Origin: an uncultured Bacteroidales bacterium
Lineage (GTDB): Bacteria > Bacteroidota > Bacteroidia > Bacteroidales > UBA932
DNA length: 39,713 nt
Reading direction: 5' to 3'
NCBI GenBank assembly: GCA_934667175.1
Contig: CAKULN010000025.1
Coordinates: 1 to 39,713, forward strand
In this document: in pieces, positions 16,644 to 24,540 of the stretch
How positions within the stretch are numbered: position 1 is the stretch's first letter
How the letters are laid out: every line of letters begins with the position of its first letter
The notes under the pieces: model-generated
The model's database searches: none
The model's input: the letters and a program-made list of their open reading frames with translations, nothing else
What the model was told of the DNA's origin: nothing
Program-made: the position numbers and the translations under genes

Positions 16644-17413
16644 TGAAACCGTATCTTCGTGACAGACAGAAGGAGGCCAAGGTCTCCACGGTGACCGGGA
16701 TCGTTCTCACGGTCTCTGTTCACGTGCTTGCCTGCCTGCTTTGCGTGTTCACGGGGATGAAGTACATCTACCCGCCGCCACAGGAACAGACTTTCCTCGT
16801 GGACTTCAGTGAGGACGAGCCGCAGCCGGTCAAGCGGCAGAACAGAGGCCGCCAGCCTCAGGCCGAGGAGATCGACAAGACAAAGCCGGTGGAACTGATC
16901 CAGAGGAGCGAGTCCCCACACAAATCGGAAAAGGCGAACAAGACGGCGGAGGCCAAGCCTGATGATTTCGGGGATGTCGAGACCCCGGTACAGAAAGAGG
17001 AGATCAACAAGAACGCCCTTTTCCCGGGGATGAGCCAGAAGGATTCATCAAATGCCCCACACAGTGCCACTGATCCGAAAAACGAGTTCAAAGCCGGACA
17101 TCCTAAGGGGAACACGACCAACGGCAAGTCCGAGGGTACGCCCAACGCGCGGCTGAAAGGGAGAAACACCTTGGGAGCGATTCCAAGGCCGGCATATTCA
17201 GAGCAAGACTACGGCACTGTCGTGGTGGACATCTGGGTTGACAACTATGGAAACGTGACGAAAGCTGTTCCGGGAGGACAAGGGACAACCGTGAACAACT
17301 CCAAACTATGGGCTGCGGCAAGAGCCGCGGCCTTGCAGACACACTTCAACCAAAGCGCTGACGCGCCGGCGTTGCAGCAGGGAACGATAACATACGTATT
17401 TAAACTTCAATAA
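16640..17413 (+). CDS. tonB: TonB-type energy transducer
   Basis: The 257-residue protein has a single membrane helix (about 18-39) and a Pro/Lys/Glu-rich periplasmic linker (about 45-170). A TonB C-terminal domain follows, with G-T-V-V-V-D-I-W-V-D-N-Y-G-N-V. It transmits energy from ExbBD to outer-membrane TonB-dependent transporters. The start overlaps exbD (ATGA-type). Many Bacteroidota carry several TonBs, so the specific partner transporter is not known. Confidence 0.85.
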   Translation: MMKPYLRDRQKEAKVSTVTGIVLTVSVHVLACLLCVFTGMKYIYPPPQEQTFLVDFSEDEPQPVKRQNRGRQPQAEEIDKTKPVELIQRSESPHKSEKANKTAEAKPDDFGDVETPVQKEEINKNALFPGMSQKDSSNAPHSATDPKNEFKAGHPKGNTTNGKSEGTPNARLKGRNTLGAIPRPAYSEQDYGTVVVDIWVDNYGNVTKAVPGGQGTTVNNSKLWAAARAAALQTHFNQSADAPALQQGTITYVFKLQ

Positions 17414-17461
17414 CTTATATTCAATTACTTATTTATTTTAATGGCGTGAGCCACAAACATT

Positions 17462-19063
17462 ATGGAAGAAAATTTCAATGGTGGTGAGAACCACGAGGAG
17501 CGTAGGGATTACGCTGCGGAAGGACCGAAAACAGGTTATTCATCAGAAGGCAGGAAACTTAGACCGAGAAAGAAGGTAGTGCCTGCCGCATCATCCTCCG
17601 CTGACGGAGAGTACAAGTCTTACGACAACAGCCACAGGAGCTACTCCAGCGACAATCGCGGCGGCTACGGCCAGCGTGGCGGTTACCAGAGCCGTGGCGG
17701 CAACGGCGGAAGAGGAGGATATTCATCAGACCGCAGGAGCTATGGAGACCGCAACGACAACCGTGGCGGCTATGGACAGCGAAGAAGCTACGGCGACAAC
17801 GCCGAGGGCGGAGAGAGAAGGACTTCATCCTACGGACAGGGCCGTCCTTCATACGGGGACAGACCTTCTTACGGACAGCGAAGAAGCTACGGAAGCAACA
17901 ACAGCTACGATGGAGGCGAGAGAAGATCGTCTTACGGCCGCCCGTCATTCGGTGAGGGTCGTCCTTCATACGGACAGAGAAGAAGCTACGGCAACAACTC
18001 CGAAGGAGGAGAGGAAAGAAGATCCTCTTACGGACAGAACCGTCCTTCATTCGGTGAGGGACGCCCGTCATACGGACAGAGAAGAAGCTACGGCGCCGGC
18101 AATGAAGGCGGAGAGAGAAGGCCGTCATATTCAAGGAAGCCGGCCGGACACGGATTCGGCCCTAAGCAGGGAGGTTTCTCCGCCGGAAGAGGCGCGGGCC
18201 GTCCGGGGCCAAAGAAATTCGGCCGTAAGGACGAGCCGCATTTCACAGAGACGGACGAGGCGGGAATCAACCAGATGCTTTCAAGGAGACCGCAGGTTGA
18301 CGCCGCTCTTTCCGACAACGACAATGTACCTACACCTATAAAGGAAGAGATACGTCTCAACAAGTACATCGCCAACTCGGGAGTATGCTCACGCCGCGAG
18401 GCCGACAACTTCATCCAGGCAGGCGTTGTGACCGTGAACGGTGAGGTTGTGACCGAGCTTGGAACAAAGGTCAACGTCCTCAACGATGACATCCGCTTCA
18501 ACGGAGAGAGGCTTAAGGGCGAGGAGAAGGTGTACATCGTGATGAACAAGCCTAAGGGCTTTGTCACCAGCGCCAGCGACCCTCACGCCGAGAAGACCGT
18601 CATGGATCTCCTCAAGGGCTGCAAACTCCGTGTGTTCCCTGTCGGAAGGCTTGACAAGAACACCACCGGTGTGCTGATGTTCACGAACGACGGCGAGATC
18701 GCCGAGCAGCTCACACACCCTTCCTACAACAAGAAGAAGATCTACCAGGTGATCCTCGACAAACCGCTTGAGGAAGCCGACAAGGAGAAGATCCTTACAG
18801 AGGGCCTTAACCTCAACGACGGCAACATCAAGGCTGATGAGCTTGAATATATCGACGCGGACGACCACAGAAGGCTCGGCATCGAGATCCACTCGGGCAA
18901 GAACAGGATTGTCAGAAGGATATTCGAATCCCTCGGCTACGATGTGAAGGCGCTTGACAGGGTTTACTTCGCCGGCCTCACCAAGAAGGGTCTCAAGAAA
19001 GGCGAGTGGAGATACCTCAGCGAGGGCGAGGTGAATGTCCTCAAGATGGGGGCCTATGTCTAG
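17462..19063 (+). CDS. RsuA/RluB-family pseudouridine synthase with a long RGYS-rich N-terminal extension
   Basis: The 533-residue protein has a normal catalytic half. An S4 RNA-binding domain lies near 295-345 (L-N-K-Y-I-A-N-S-G-V-C-S-R-R-E-A). The pseudouridine synthase domain has the catalytic G-R-L-D-K-N-T-T-G motif near 396-404 and G-K-N-R-I-V-R-R-I-F. Family members modify 16S or 23S rRNA. The first 270 residues are low-complexity Gly, Arg, Tyr and Ser, with at least four repeats of a P-S-Y-G-Q-R-R-S-Y-G type block. The tail overlaps era by 8 bases. Which rRNA uridine is targeted cannot be told; RluB is the nearest guess. Confidence 0.85.
   Translation: MEENFNGGENHEERRDYAAEGPKTGYSSEGRKLRPRKKVVPAASSSADGEYKSYDNSHRSYSSDNRGGYGQRGGYQSRGGNGGRGGYSSDRRSYGDRNDNRGGYGQRRSYGDNAEGGERRTSSYGQGRPSYGDRPSYGQRRSYGSNNSYDGGERRSSYGRPSFGEGRPSYGQRRSYGNNSEGGEERRSSYGQNRPSFGEGRPSYGQRRSYGAGNEGGERRPSYSRKPAGHGFGPKQGGFSAGRGAGRPGPKKFGRKDEPHFTETDEAGINQMLSRRPQVDAALSDNDNVPTPIKEEIRLNKYIANSGVCSRREADNFIQAGVVTVNGEVVTELGTKVNVLNDDIRFNGERLKGEEKVYIVMNKPKGFVTSASDPHAEKTVMDLLKGCKLRVFPVGRLDKNTTGVLMFTNDGEIAEQLTHPSYNKKKIYQVILDKPLEEADKEKILTEGLNLNDGNIKADELEYIDADDHRRLGIEIHSGKNRIVRRIFESLGYDVKALDRVYFAGLTKKGLKKGEWRYLSEGEVNVLKMGAYV
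17640..18130 (+). repeat. Imperfect coding tandem repeats in the pseudouridine synthase gene
   Basis: GGACAGCGAAGAAGCTACGG and close variants recur about every 100 bases, with Gly/Arg-rich units before them. Such arrays can change length by slippage without breaking the frame. Confidence 0.7.
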
Positions 19064-19958
19064 TCAGGAGAAACACACTGAACACAGAGCTGGATTTGTC
19101 AACATCATCGGTAATCCGAATGTTGGCAAATCCACGCTTATGAACGCCCTGGTCGGCGAGAAGCTGTCCATCGTCACGGCGAAGGCGCAGACCACAAGGC
19201 ACAGGATCATGGGAATCGTCAACACTGACGACTGCCAGATCGTATATTCGGACACTCCCGGCATGCTCAAGCCGAACTACCGCCTGCAGGAGGACATGAT
19301 GAAGTTCGTGGACGCCGCCATCGGTGACGCGGACATCATCCTCAACGTGACGGACGTGGTTGAAAAGAGCGACAAGAACAGTGAATATATTCAAAAACTC
19401 CAGAAGTTGGATTGTCCGGTGGTGGTAGTGATCAACAAGATCGACATCAGCGAGCAGAAGAAGGTGACCGACCTGATCGCCTACTGGCAGAAGCAACTTC
19501 CTGAGGCTGTGATCATTCCGGTGTCGGCAAAGGAGAGGTTCAACCTTGAGAGTGTTCTGAATGCCGTGATGAGCAAGCTTCCTGTCGCGCCGCCTTGGTT
19601 CGACAAGGACCAGTTCACTGACAGGAACCTCAGATTCTTTGCGTCCGAGATCATCAGGGAGAAGATTCTGGAGAACTACAGCCAAGAGGTGCCTTACAGC
19701 TGCGAGGTGGCTGTGGAGGCTTTTAAGGAAGGTCGAGAAAGGTACGAGATCAGTGCTGTCATCTACGTGATGCGTGATTCCCAGAAAGGGATCATCATCG
19801 GCAAGGGTGGCGCGGCGTTGAAGAAAGTCGGCACAGAAGCGAGGCTGGAGATGGAGGATTTCTTCCAGAAGAAGGTCTTCCTTCAGCTTTTCGTGAAGGT
19901 CAATCCGGACTGGAGGGAGAGCCGTAAGGAACTCAGGAAGTTCGGGTACGAGGAATAG
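19056..19958 (+). CDS. era: Era, ribosome-assembly GTPase
   Basis: The 300-residue protein starts at the ATG at 19056, inside the last codons of the upstream gene. An ATG 21 bases earlier is possible but adds residues the family lacks. The G1 box G-N-P-N-V-G-K-S is at 20-27, G3 is D-T-P-G and G4 is N-K-I-D. The C-terminal KH domain contains I-I-I-G-K-G-G-A-A-L-K-K-V-G. Era binds the 3' end of 16S rRNA and assists 30S maturation. Coupling to an rRNA pseudouridine synthase makes a small ribosome-biogenesis operon. Confidence 0.93.
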   Translation: MSSQEKHTEHRAGFVNIIGNPNVGKSTLMNALVGEKLSIVTAKAQTTRHRIMGIVNTDDCQIVYSDTPGMLKPNYRLQEDMMKFVDAAIGDADIILNVTDVVEKSDKNSEYIQKLQKLDCPVVVVINKIDISEQKKVTDLIAYWQKQLPEAVIIPVSAKERFNLESVLNAVMSKLPVAPPWFDKDQFTDRNLRFFASEIIREKILENYSQEVPYSCEVAVEAFKEGRERYEISAVIYVMRDSQKGIIIGKGGAALKKVGTEARLEMEDFFQKKVFLQLFVKVNPDWRESRKELRKFGYEE

Positions 19959-20030
19959 CACCGGCCGCAAATCGGCCCCGGCAGCAAACGATAATAAAGG
20001 GTTATCAATATAAACGAGGAATATTCAGGT

Positions 20031-22814
20031 ATGGCTAAAGACGAATGGGATGACATTGAGACTCCGGAAGGAGGCAACGAGGACGAGGAACTGAACGAGG
20101 CCCCGATTGACGAGACTTCGGCCAAGTCCTCAGGGAAATACGACAAGCTGCTTAGTTCAGACAGCAAGAAGTACAAACTTTCTGGAATGTTCAGAGACTG
20201 GTTTCTGGACTATTCCTCGTATGTCATTCTGCAAAGGGCTGTGCCTCACATCGTTGACGGACTCAAACCGGTGCAGAGGCGCGTGCTCCACGCGATGTAC
20301 AGGATGGATGACGGAAGCTACACCAAGGTGGCGAACATCGTCGGACAGGCGATGCAGTACCACCCGCACGGTGACGCTTCCATCTTGGGTGCCCTCGTGC
20401 AGCTCGGACAGAAAGGCCTCTTGATCGACTGTCAGGGAAACTGGGGAAACATCCTCACCGGTGACAGCAACGCCGCTCCCCGTTACATCGAGGCCCGCCT
20501 TAGCAAATTCGCCAAGGAAGTCGTCTTCGATCCGAAGATCACCAACTGGATGACATCCTACGACGGACGCAACCAGGAGCCGACTGAGCTTCCGGTCCGT
20601 TTCCCGCTTCTGCTTGCTCAGGGTACTGAGGGAATCGCAGTCGGTATGGCCTCCAAGATCCTCCCGCACAACTTCAACGAACTCATCGACGCCTCGATCA
20701 GCATCCTTCAGGGTGAGGACTTCACTATCTACCCGGACTTCCCTACCGGAGGTTCAGCTGATTGCAGCAACTACAAGGACGGAGCCCGTGGCGGCAGCGT
20801 GAAGGTGCGCGCAAAGATCGAGAAGATTGACAAGAACACGGTGGCCATCACCGAAATTCCATACGGCAAGACCTCCCACGTCCTCATAGACTCGATCCTC
20901 AAGGCCAAGGACAAAGGCAAGATCAAAATCAAGAAGATCGAGGACATGACAACCGAGAAGGTCGAGATCCTGATCCACCTTCCGAACGACGTGTCCCCGG
21001 ACAAGACGATCGACGCTCTCTACGCGTTCACCGACTGTGAGTGCAACATCGCCCCGAACGCATGCGTCATTGTGGACAACAAGCCTCAGTTCCTCTCCGT
21101 CAAGGACATCCTGATCTATGACACGAACCACACGAGGGACCTTCTCAAGTGGCAACTTGAGATCAGGCTCGCTGAGCTGGAGGACCAGTGGCACTACACC
21201 TCTCTCGAAAGGATATTCTTTGAGAACAAGGTCTATAAGATCCTGGAGCAGAACCAGAACAGTTGGGAGCAGCAGCTTCAGGATGTGTTCTTGGAGATGA
21301 AGACTTATCAAGACATTCTCCGCCGCGAGATTCTGATGGAGGACATCGAGAAGCTCGTTGAGAAGCCGGTGCGCAAGATCTCGAAGTTCGACACGAAAGC
21401 CATTGACGAAAAGATCGCCGCCATCGAGGCGGAGATGACAACCGTCAAGGACAACATCGAGCACATAACCCAGTACACTATCGACTGGTTCAAGATGCTC
21501 AAGACCAAGTACGGCAAGCCTTTCGTCCGCCAGACCGAGATCACGGCATTCGAGAGCATAGCCGTCACCAAGGTCGTCAGCAACAACGCCAAACTCTACG
21601 CAAACTACGAGGAGGGCTTCGTCGGTCTGTCGCTCAAAAGAGATGACAACGGCACGTTCGTCTGCGACTGCTCCGACCTCTCCGAGATCATCGTCATCGG
21701 CAAGGACGGCAAGTACCGCATCACCAAAGTCACGGACAAGGCGTTCTTCTGGAAGGACCTGCTCTACGTCGGTGTGTTCAACAGAGGCGACAGCAGAACC
21801 ATCTACAACGTCATCTACCGCGAGGGCAAGAGCAGCGTCTCCTACGCCAAGCGGTTCGCGATCACCAGCGTCACCAGGGACAAGGACTACGACATAACAA
21901 CAGGCGAGGAGGGCTCCAAGATCCTCTGGTTCACGGTCAACCACAACGGTGAAGCCGAATCTGTACGAATATACCTGCGTCCACGTCCGAAACTGAAAAA
22001 GACGCAGTTTGAATATGATTTCTCAACCCTTGCGATCAAGGGCAAGGCCTCCAGAGGCAACCTGGTGTCCAAGAACCCTATCGCGAGGATCCAGCTGAAA
22101 TCCAAGGGTGTGTCCACAATCGGTGGCAAGGACATCTGGTACGACGCTGACATCCAGAAGCTCAACGACGAGCAGCGCGGCCAGTATCTCGGCGAGTTCG
22201 GTCCGGAGGACAAGGTTCTGGCAATATTCAAGGACGGAACATTCTACACGACTTCGTTCGATGTCTCCAACCGTTATCAGGGCGAGGTGATCAAGATCGA
22301 GAAGTTCGATCCGAACAAGACTTACACTGCCCTATACTACGACGGGGCGGCCAAGGCATTCTACGTCAAGAGGTTCAGCTTCGTTCTGAGTGACAACACT
22401 CCGCTGTCGTTCATAGCTCCGGGAGCGAAATCCTACCTTGTGGACATTTCAGAGGACAAGCATCCACAGTTCCAGGTGATCTTCGGGGGCAAGTACGAGC
22501 ATCGTGATCCGGAGAACATCGACGCTGAGGAATACATCGCCAAGAAAGGTTATTCTGCCAAGGGCAAGAAATGTCATCAGTACGACCTCAAGGAGGTGAA
22601 GTTCATCGAGCCTCTGCACAAGCCGGAGGACGACATCGAGGACGAGCCGTTGGACATCATTGATGACGTGGAGTCTGACGAGCCACAAGGCGAGACAAAT
22701 TCCACAGAAGCTACAGGTTCAACAAATGACAGTGGTCAGACCAGCGCCGCAGACCTTCTCGGCTCCGGGAATATTCCGGACATCGGGGACATCGACGAAC
22801 CGACTTTGTTCTAA
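20031..22814 (+). CDS. parC: Topoisomerase IV/gyrase subunit A, ParC type
   Basis: The 927-residue protein has the GyrA/ParC winged-helix and tower region, with catalytic Tyr152 in A-P-R-Y-I-E-A-R. The quinolone-determining segment is H-P-H-G-D at 111-115, followed by Ala116 and Ser117 rather than Ser at the usual first position. Bacteroidota ParC proteins commonly show this, so it is not evidence of acquired resistance. The C-terminal half forms a beta-pinwheel-like region and I see no clear GyrA box, favouring topoisomerase IV. It ends in an acidic tail. No parE is adjacent. It starts 72 bases after era. Confidence 0.88.
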   Translation: MAKDEWDDIETPEGGNEDEELNEAPIDETSAKSSGKYDKLLSSDSKKYKLSGMFRDWFLDYSSYVILQRAVPHIVDGLKPVQRRVLHAMYRMDDGSYTKVANIVGQAMQYHPHGDASILGALVQLGQKGLLIDCQGNWGNILTGDSNAAPRYIEARLSKFAKEVVFDPKITNWMTSYDGRNQEPTELPVRFPLLLAQGTEGIAVGMASKILPHNFNELIDASISILQGEDFTIYPDFPTGGSADCSNYKDGARGGSVKVRAKIEKIDKNTVAITEIPYGKTSHVLIDSILKAKDKGKIKIKKIEDMTTEKVEILIHLPNDVSPDKTIDALYAFTDCECNIAPNACVIVDNKPQFLSVKDILIYDTNHTRDLLKWQLEIRLAELEDQWHYTSLERIFFENKVYKILEQNQNSWEQQLQDVFLEMKTYQDILRREILMEDIEKLVEKPVRKISKFDTKAIDEKIAAIEAEMTTVKDNIEHITQYTIDWFKMLKTKYGKPFVRQTEITAFESIAVTKVVSNNAKLYANYEEGFVGLSLKRDDNGTFVCDCSDLSEIIVIGKDGKYRITKVTDKAFFWKDLLYVGVFNRGDSRTIYNVIYREGKSSVSYAKRFAITSVTRDKDYDITTGEEGSKILWFTVNHNGEAESVRIYLRPRPKLKKTQFEYDFSTLAIKGKASRGNLVSKNPIARIQLKSKGVSTIGGKDIWYDADIQKLNDEQRGQYLGEFGPEDKVLAIFKDGTFYTTSFDVSNRYQGEVIKIEKFDPNKTYTALYYDGAAKAFYVKRFSFVLSDNTPLSFIAPGAKSYLVDISEDKHPQFQVIFGGKYEHRDPENIDAEEYIAKKGYSAKGKKCHQYDLKEVKFIEPLHKPEDDIEDEPLDIIDDVESDEPQGETNSTEATGSTNDSGQTSAADLLGSGNIPDIGDIDEPTLF

Positions 22815-22929
22815 CATTCAAGCACGGGCACCGTTCACTGCGCGGAGTGGCGCCCATACCTTATACAATGATAATTGCCGTTAATCAATGTAATTGGCGG
22901 TTATTCTCCTACATATTAATTAAATACTA

Positions 22930-23733
22930 ATGTCCTGCAAGGAGAAAGATATTGCCATCATAGGCTTTATGGGTTGCGGCAAGAGCAGTGTCGGGAAAAT
23001 CCTCGCGACGCTGATCCCCGAATGCCGCCTGATCGACCTTGACACCTACATTGAGGAAAAGCAGGGCAAGAATATTCCCGAAATATTCAATGAATATGGT
23101 GAAGCGGCTTTCCGCCGGATGGAATGTGAGGCCCTCGAGGAGATATTCAGAGATCCCGCCCGCCCCCGCGCCATCCTTTCCCTCGGAGGCGGCACCGTGA
23201 CTTCCGAGGAATGCCGCCAGCTAATCCACCGGCACACCGACTGTTTTTATCTCCGCGCCACCACCGAGACCCTCCTAGGCAACCTCGAAGGCCATTCCGA
23301 AGGCCGCCCGATGCTCAGTTCCGCCCAGCCGGTCCGCTTCGACAAGCTCAGCGACCGGTCTGGAAACTCACCGAATAACGGGACTACGGTCACCGAACCT
23401 ATGGTTCAACTTGGCTCACCCACCGACGAAACATCTAATGCTGATAATCAGCAGAGTAAAAGTCCTAAGATGTCCGGATCGGTCGCTGAGCCTGTTAATA
23501 TTACCGATAAAGCACCCGAGGCGGTCGCTGAGCCAGCCGAAGTGCCGTCAACTGAAACCTCAAGCGAAAAAGAAGCCCTCCGCCACCGCATCGAATCCCT
23601 GATGCAAACCCGCTCCCCACAGTACCTCGCCACAGCCCACCACATCATCGACATCGACGGACAGACCCTCGCCCAAATCGCCGCCCTCATCAAAGAGACC
23701 GTGAAGCACAACATACTGAATATCAAACGATAA
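22930..23733 (+). CDS. aroK: Shikimate kinase with a repeat-derived insertion in the LID region
   Basis: The 267-residue protein is far longer than the usual 170-180. The kinase parts are intact: Walker A G-F-M-G-C-G-K-S-S (12-20), shikimate-binding Asp in L-I-D-L-D-T-Y (34-40), F-R-R-M-E with Arg62/63, G-G-G at 86-88, LID arginine in E-G-R-P-M-L (Arg126), and the late Arg228 in T-R-S-P-Q-Y. Between Arg126 and about residue 213 lie some 80 extra Ser/Pro/Thr/Glu-rich residues, encoded by DNA that includes three copies of the dispersed GCTTCGACAAGCTCAGCGACC repeat. The frame stays open. It would phosphorylate shikimate if the insert loops out; activity is not certain. Confidence 0.88.
   Translation: MSCKEKDIAIIGFMGCGKSSVGKILATLIPECRLIDLDTYIEEKQGKNIPEIFNEYGEAAFRRMECEALEEIFRDPARPRAILSLGGGTVTSEECRQLIHRHTDCFYLRATTETLLGNLEGHSEGRPMLSSAQPVRFDKLSDRSGNSPNNGTTVTEPMVQLGSPTDETSNADNQQSKSPKMSGSVAEPVNITDKAPEAVAEPAEVPSTETSSEKEALRHRIESLMQTRSPQYLATAHHIIDIDGQTLAQIAALIKETVKHNILNIKR
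23336..23534 (+). repeat. Dispersed repeat copies inside aroK
   Basis: A forward core lies at 23336-23357. Inverted partial copies start at 23481 (GGTCGCTGAGCCTG) and 23523 (GGTCGCTGAGCC). The layout of forward end, AT-richer middle and inverted end matches the intergenic element at 236-356, here translated in frame. Confidence 0.75.
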
Positions 23734-23895
23734 GACATTCTCCTTTAGTTAATACCGACCAAAGACAAACCATTACTTCAGTAATATTCAATCAGTTATC
23801 CACCACGGCTAAAAACCATGAAGCGTATCCTACGCTGGAAAGAGAACCATTAGCACGATAACGAACCGGATATCTGTTGTTCGGGAAATATTCAT

Positions 23896-23903
23896 TATAT
23901 TTG
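23896..23903 (+). promoter_or_regulatory. -7 box upstream of the 31-residue frame and the DUF1016 remnant
   Basis: TATATTTG fits TAnnTTTG and lies 27 bases before the ATG at 23931. Nothing else recognisable is present between aroK and this box. Confidence 0.45.
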
Positions 23904-23930
23904 AGATTGTAACTCGTACACCTTGCAGCT

Positions 23931-24026
23931 ATGGGGATGAAAAGGGACAATAAATACCAAAGATTCGGTGTGAATATCTCAACCGAAACCCGCACCATCG
24001 AGAGCTGGGAAATCGAAGAGGAATAG
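23931..24026 (+). CDS. Possible 31-residue peptide
   Basis: ATG-GGG-ATG opens a 31-codon frame ending in an acidic W-E-I-E-E-E tail, 27 bases after a good -7 box and 2 bases before the DUF1016-like frame. I recognise no family. It may be a real short gene, a leader peptide for the next frame, or chance. The only support is position. Confidence 0.25.
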   Translation: MGMKRDNKYQRFGVNISTETRTIESWEIEEE

Positions 24027-24028
24027 AC

Positions 24029-24540
24029 TTGAACCGAATAATACGCGAAATGGCAGAAAAGAACAATATACCACAGTTTGTAAACAGCGATTCATTTATG
24101 GCGGACAAGGACTATGTGAAATGGTTGTCTGACTTGAAGAAACGCATCCGAATCACGCAACTTAAGGCGGCTGTCAAGGTGAATGAGGAGATGCTCAAAT
24201 TCTATTGGAGCTTGGAAGAGGAGATTTGTGAGAAGCAGAAAGAACATAAGTGGGGTGCAAAAGTAATTGATAGGCTTAGTCTGGATTTGCGCACCGAATT
24301 TCCTCAGACAGAGGGTTTCTCAAGGGCTAATTTGTATAATGTAAAACGATGGTTTGCTTTCTATTCAAGCCAAATTGAATTTGTCTACCAAGCTGGTAGA
24401 CAATTACAAAAAGTAGATAATGCAAATACACCGATTCCCGAGATCCTACTTTGCGTGCCTTGGCGACACCAGACGATTATAGTTTCCAAATGCGATACTT
24501 TGTAATCAGCCGGCAACAAATCGAGCAAGGATATTCCTAA
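24029..24540 (+). pseudogene. YhcG/DUF1016 PDDEXK nuclease-family gene, frameshifted and truncated
   Basis: A TTG-started frame gives 158 residues matching the DUF1016 N-terminal domain: A-A-V-K-V-N-E-E-M-L-K-F-Y-W, W-G-A-K-V-I-D-R-L-S-x-D-L-R-x-E-F-P, F-S-R-A-N-L-Y-N-V-K-R-W and V-P-W-R-H. It stops at 24503-24505 just after I-V-S-K-C. A shifted frame then reads Y-F-V-I-S-R-Q-Q-I-E-Q-G-Y-S, like the next family segment (a-x-F-Y-I-x-x-T-I-E-x-G-W-S), before ending at 24540 against the recJ stop. The C-terminal nuclease domain is absent. The family is linked to recombination and phage defence. This copy looks dead, or reduced to its N-terminal domain. Confidence 0.7.

Noticed and set aside
17559..18341. 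Open frames antisense and out of frame within the pseudouridine synthase repeats
   Set aside because: The Gly/Arg/Tyr repeat DNA lacks stops in other frames. The translated products are biased and match nothing.
20376..20384. Fluoroquinolone resistance substitution in ParC (Ala after H-P-H-G-D)
   Set aside because: Ala-Ser in place of Ser-Ala is, as far as I recall, the normal state of Bacteroidota ParC, so it is not evidence for acquired resistance.
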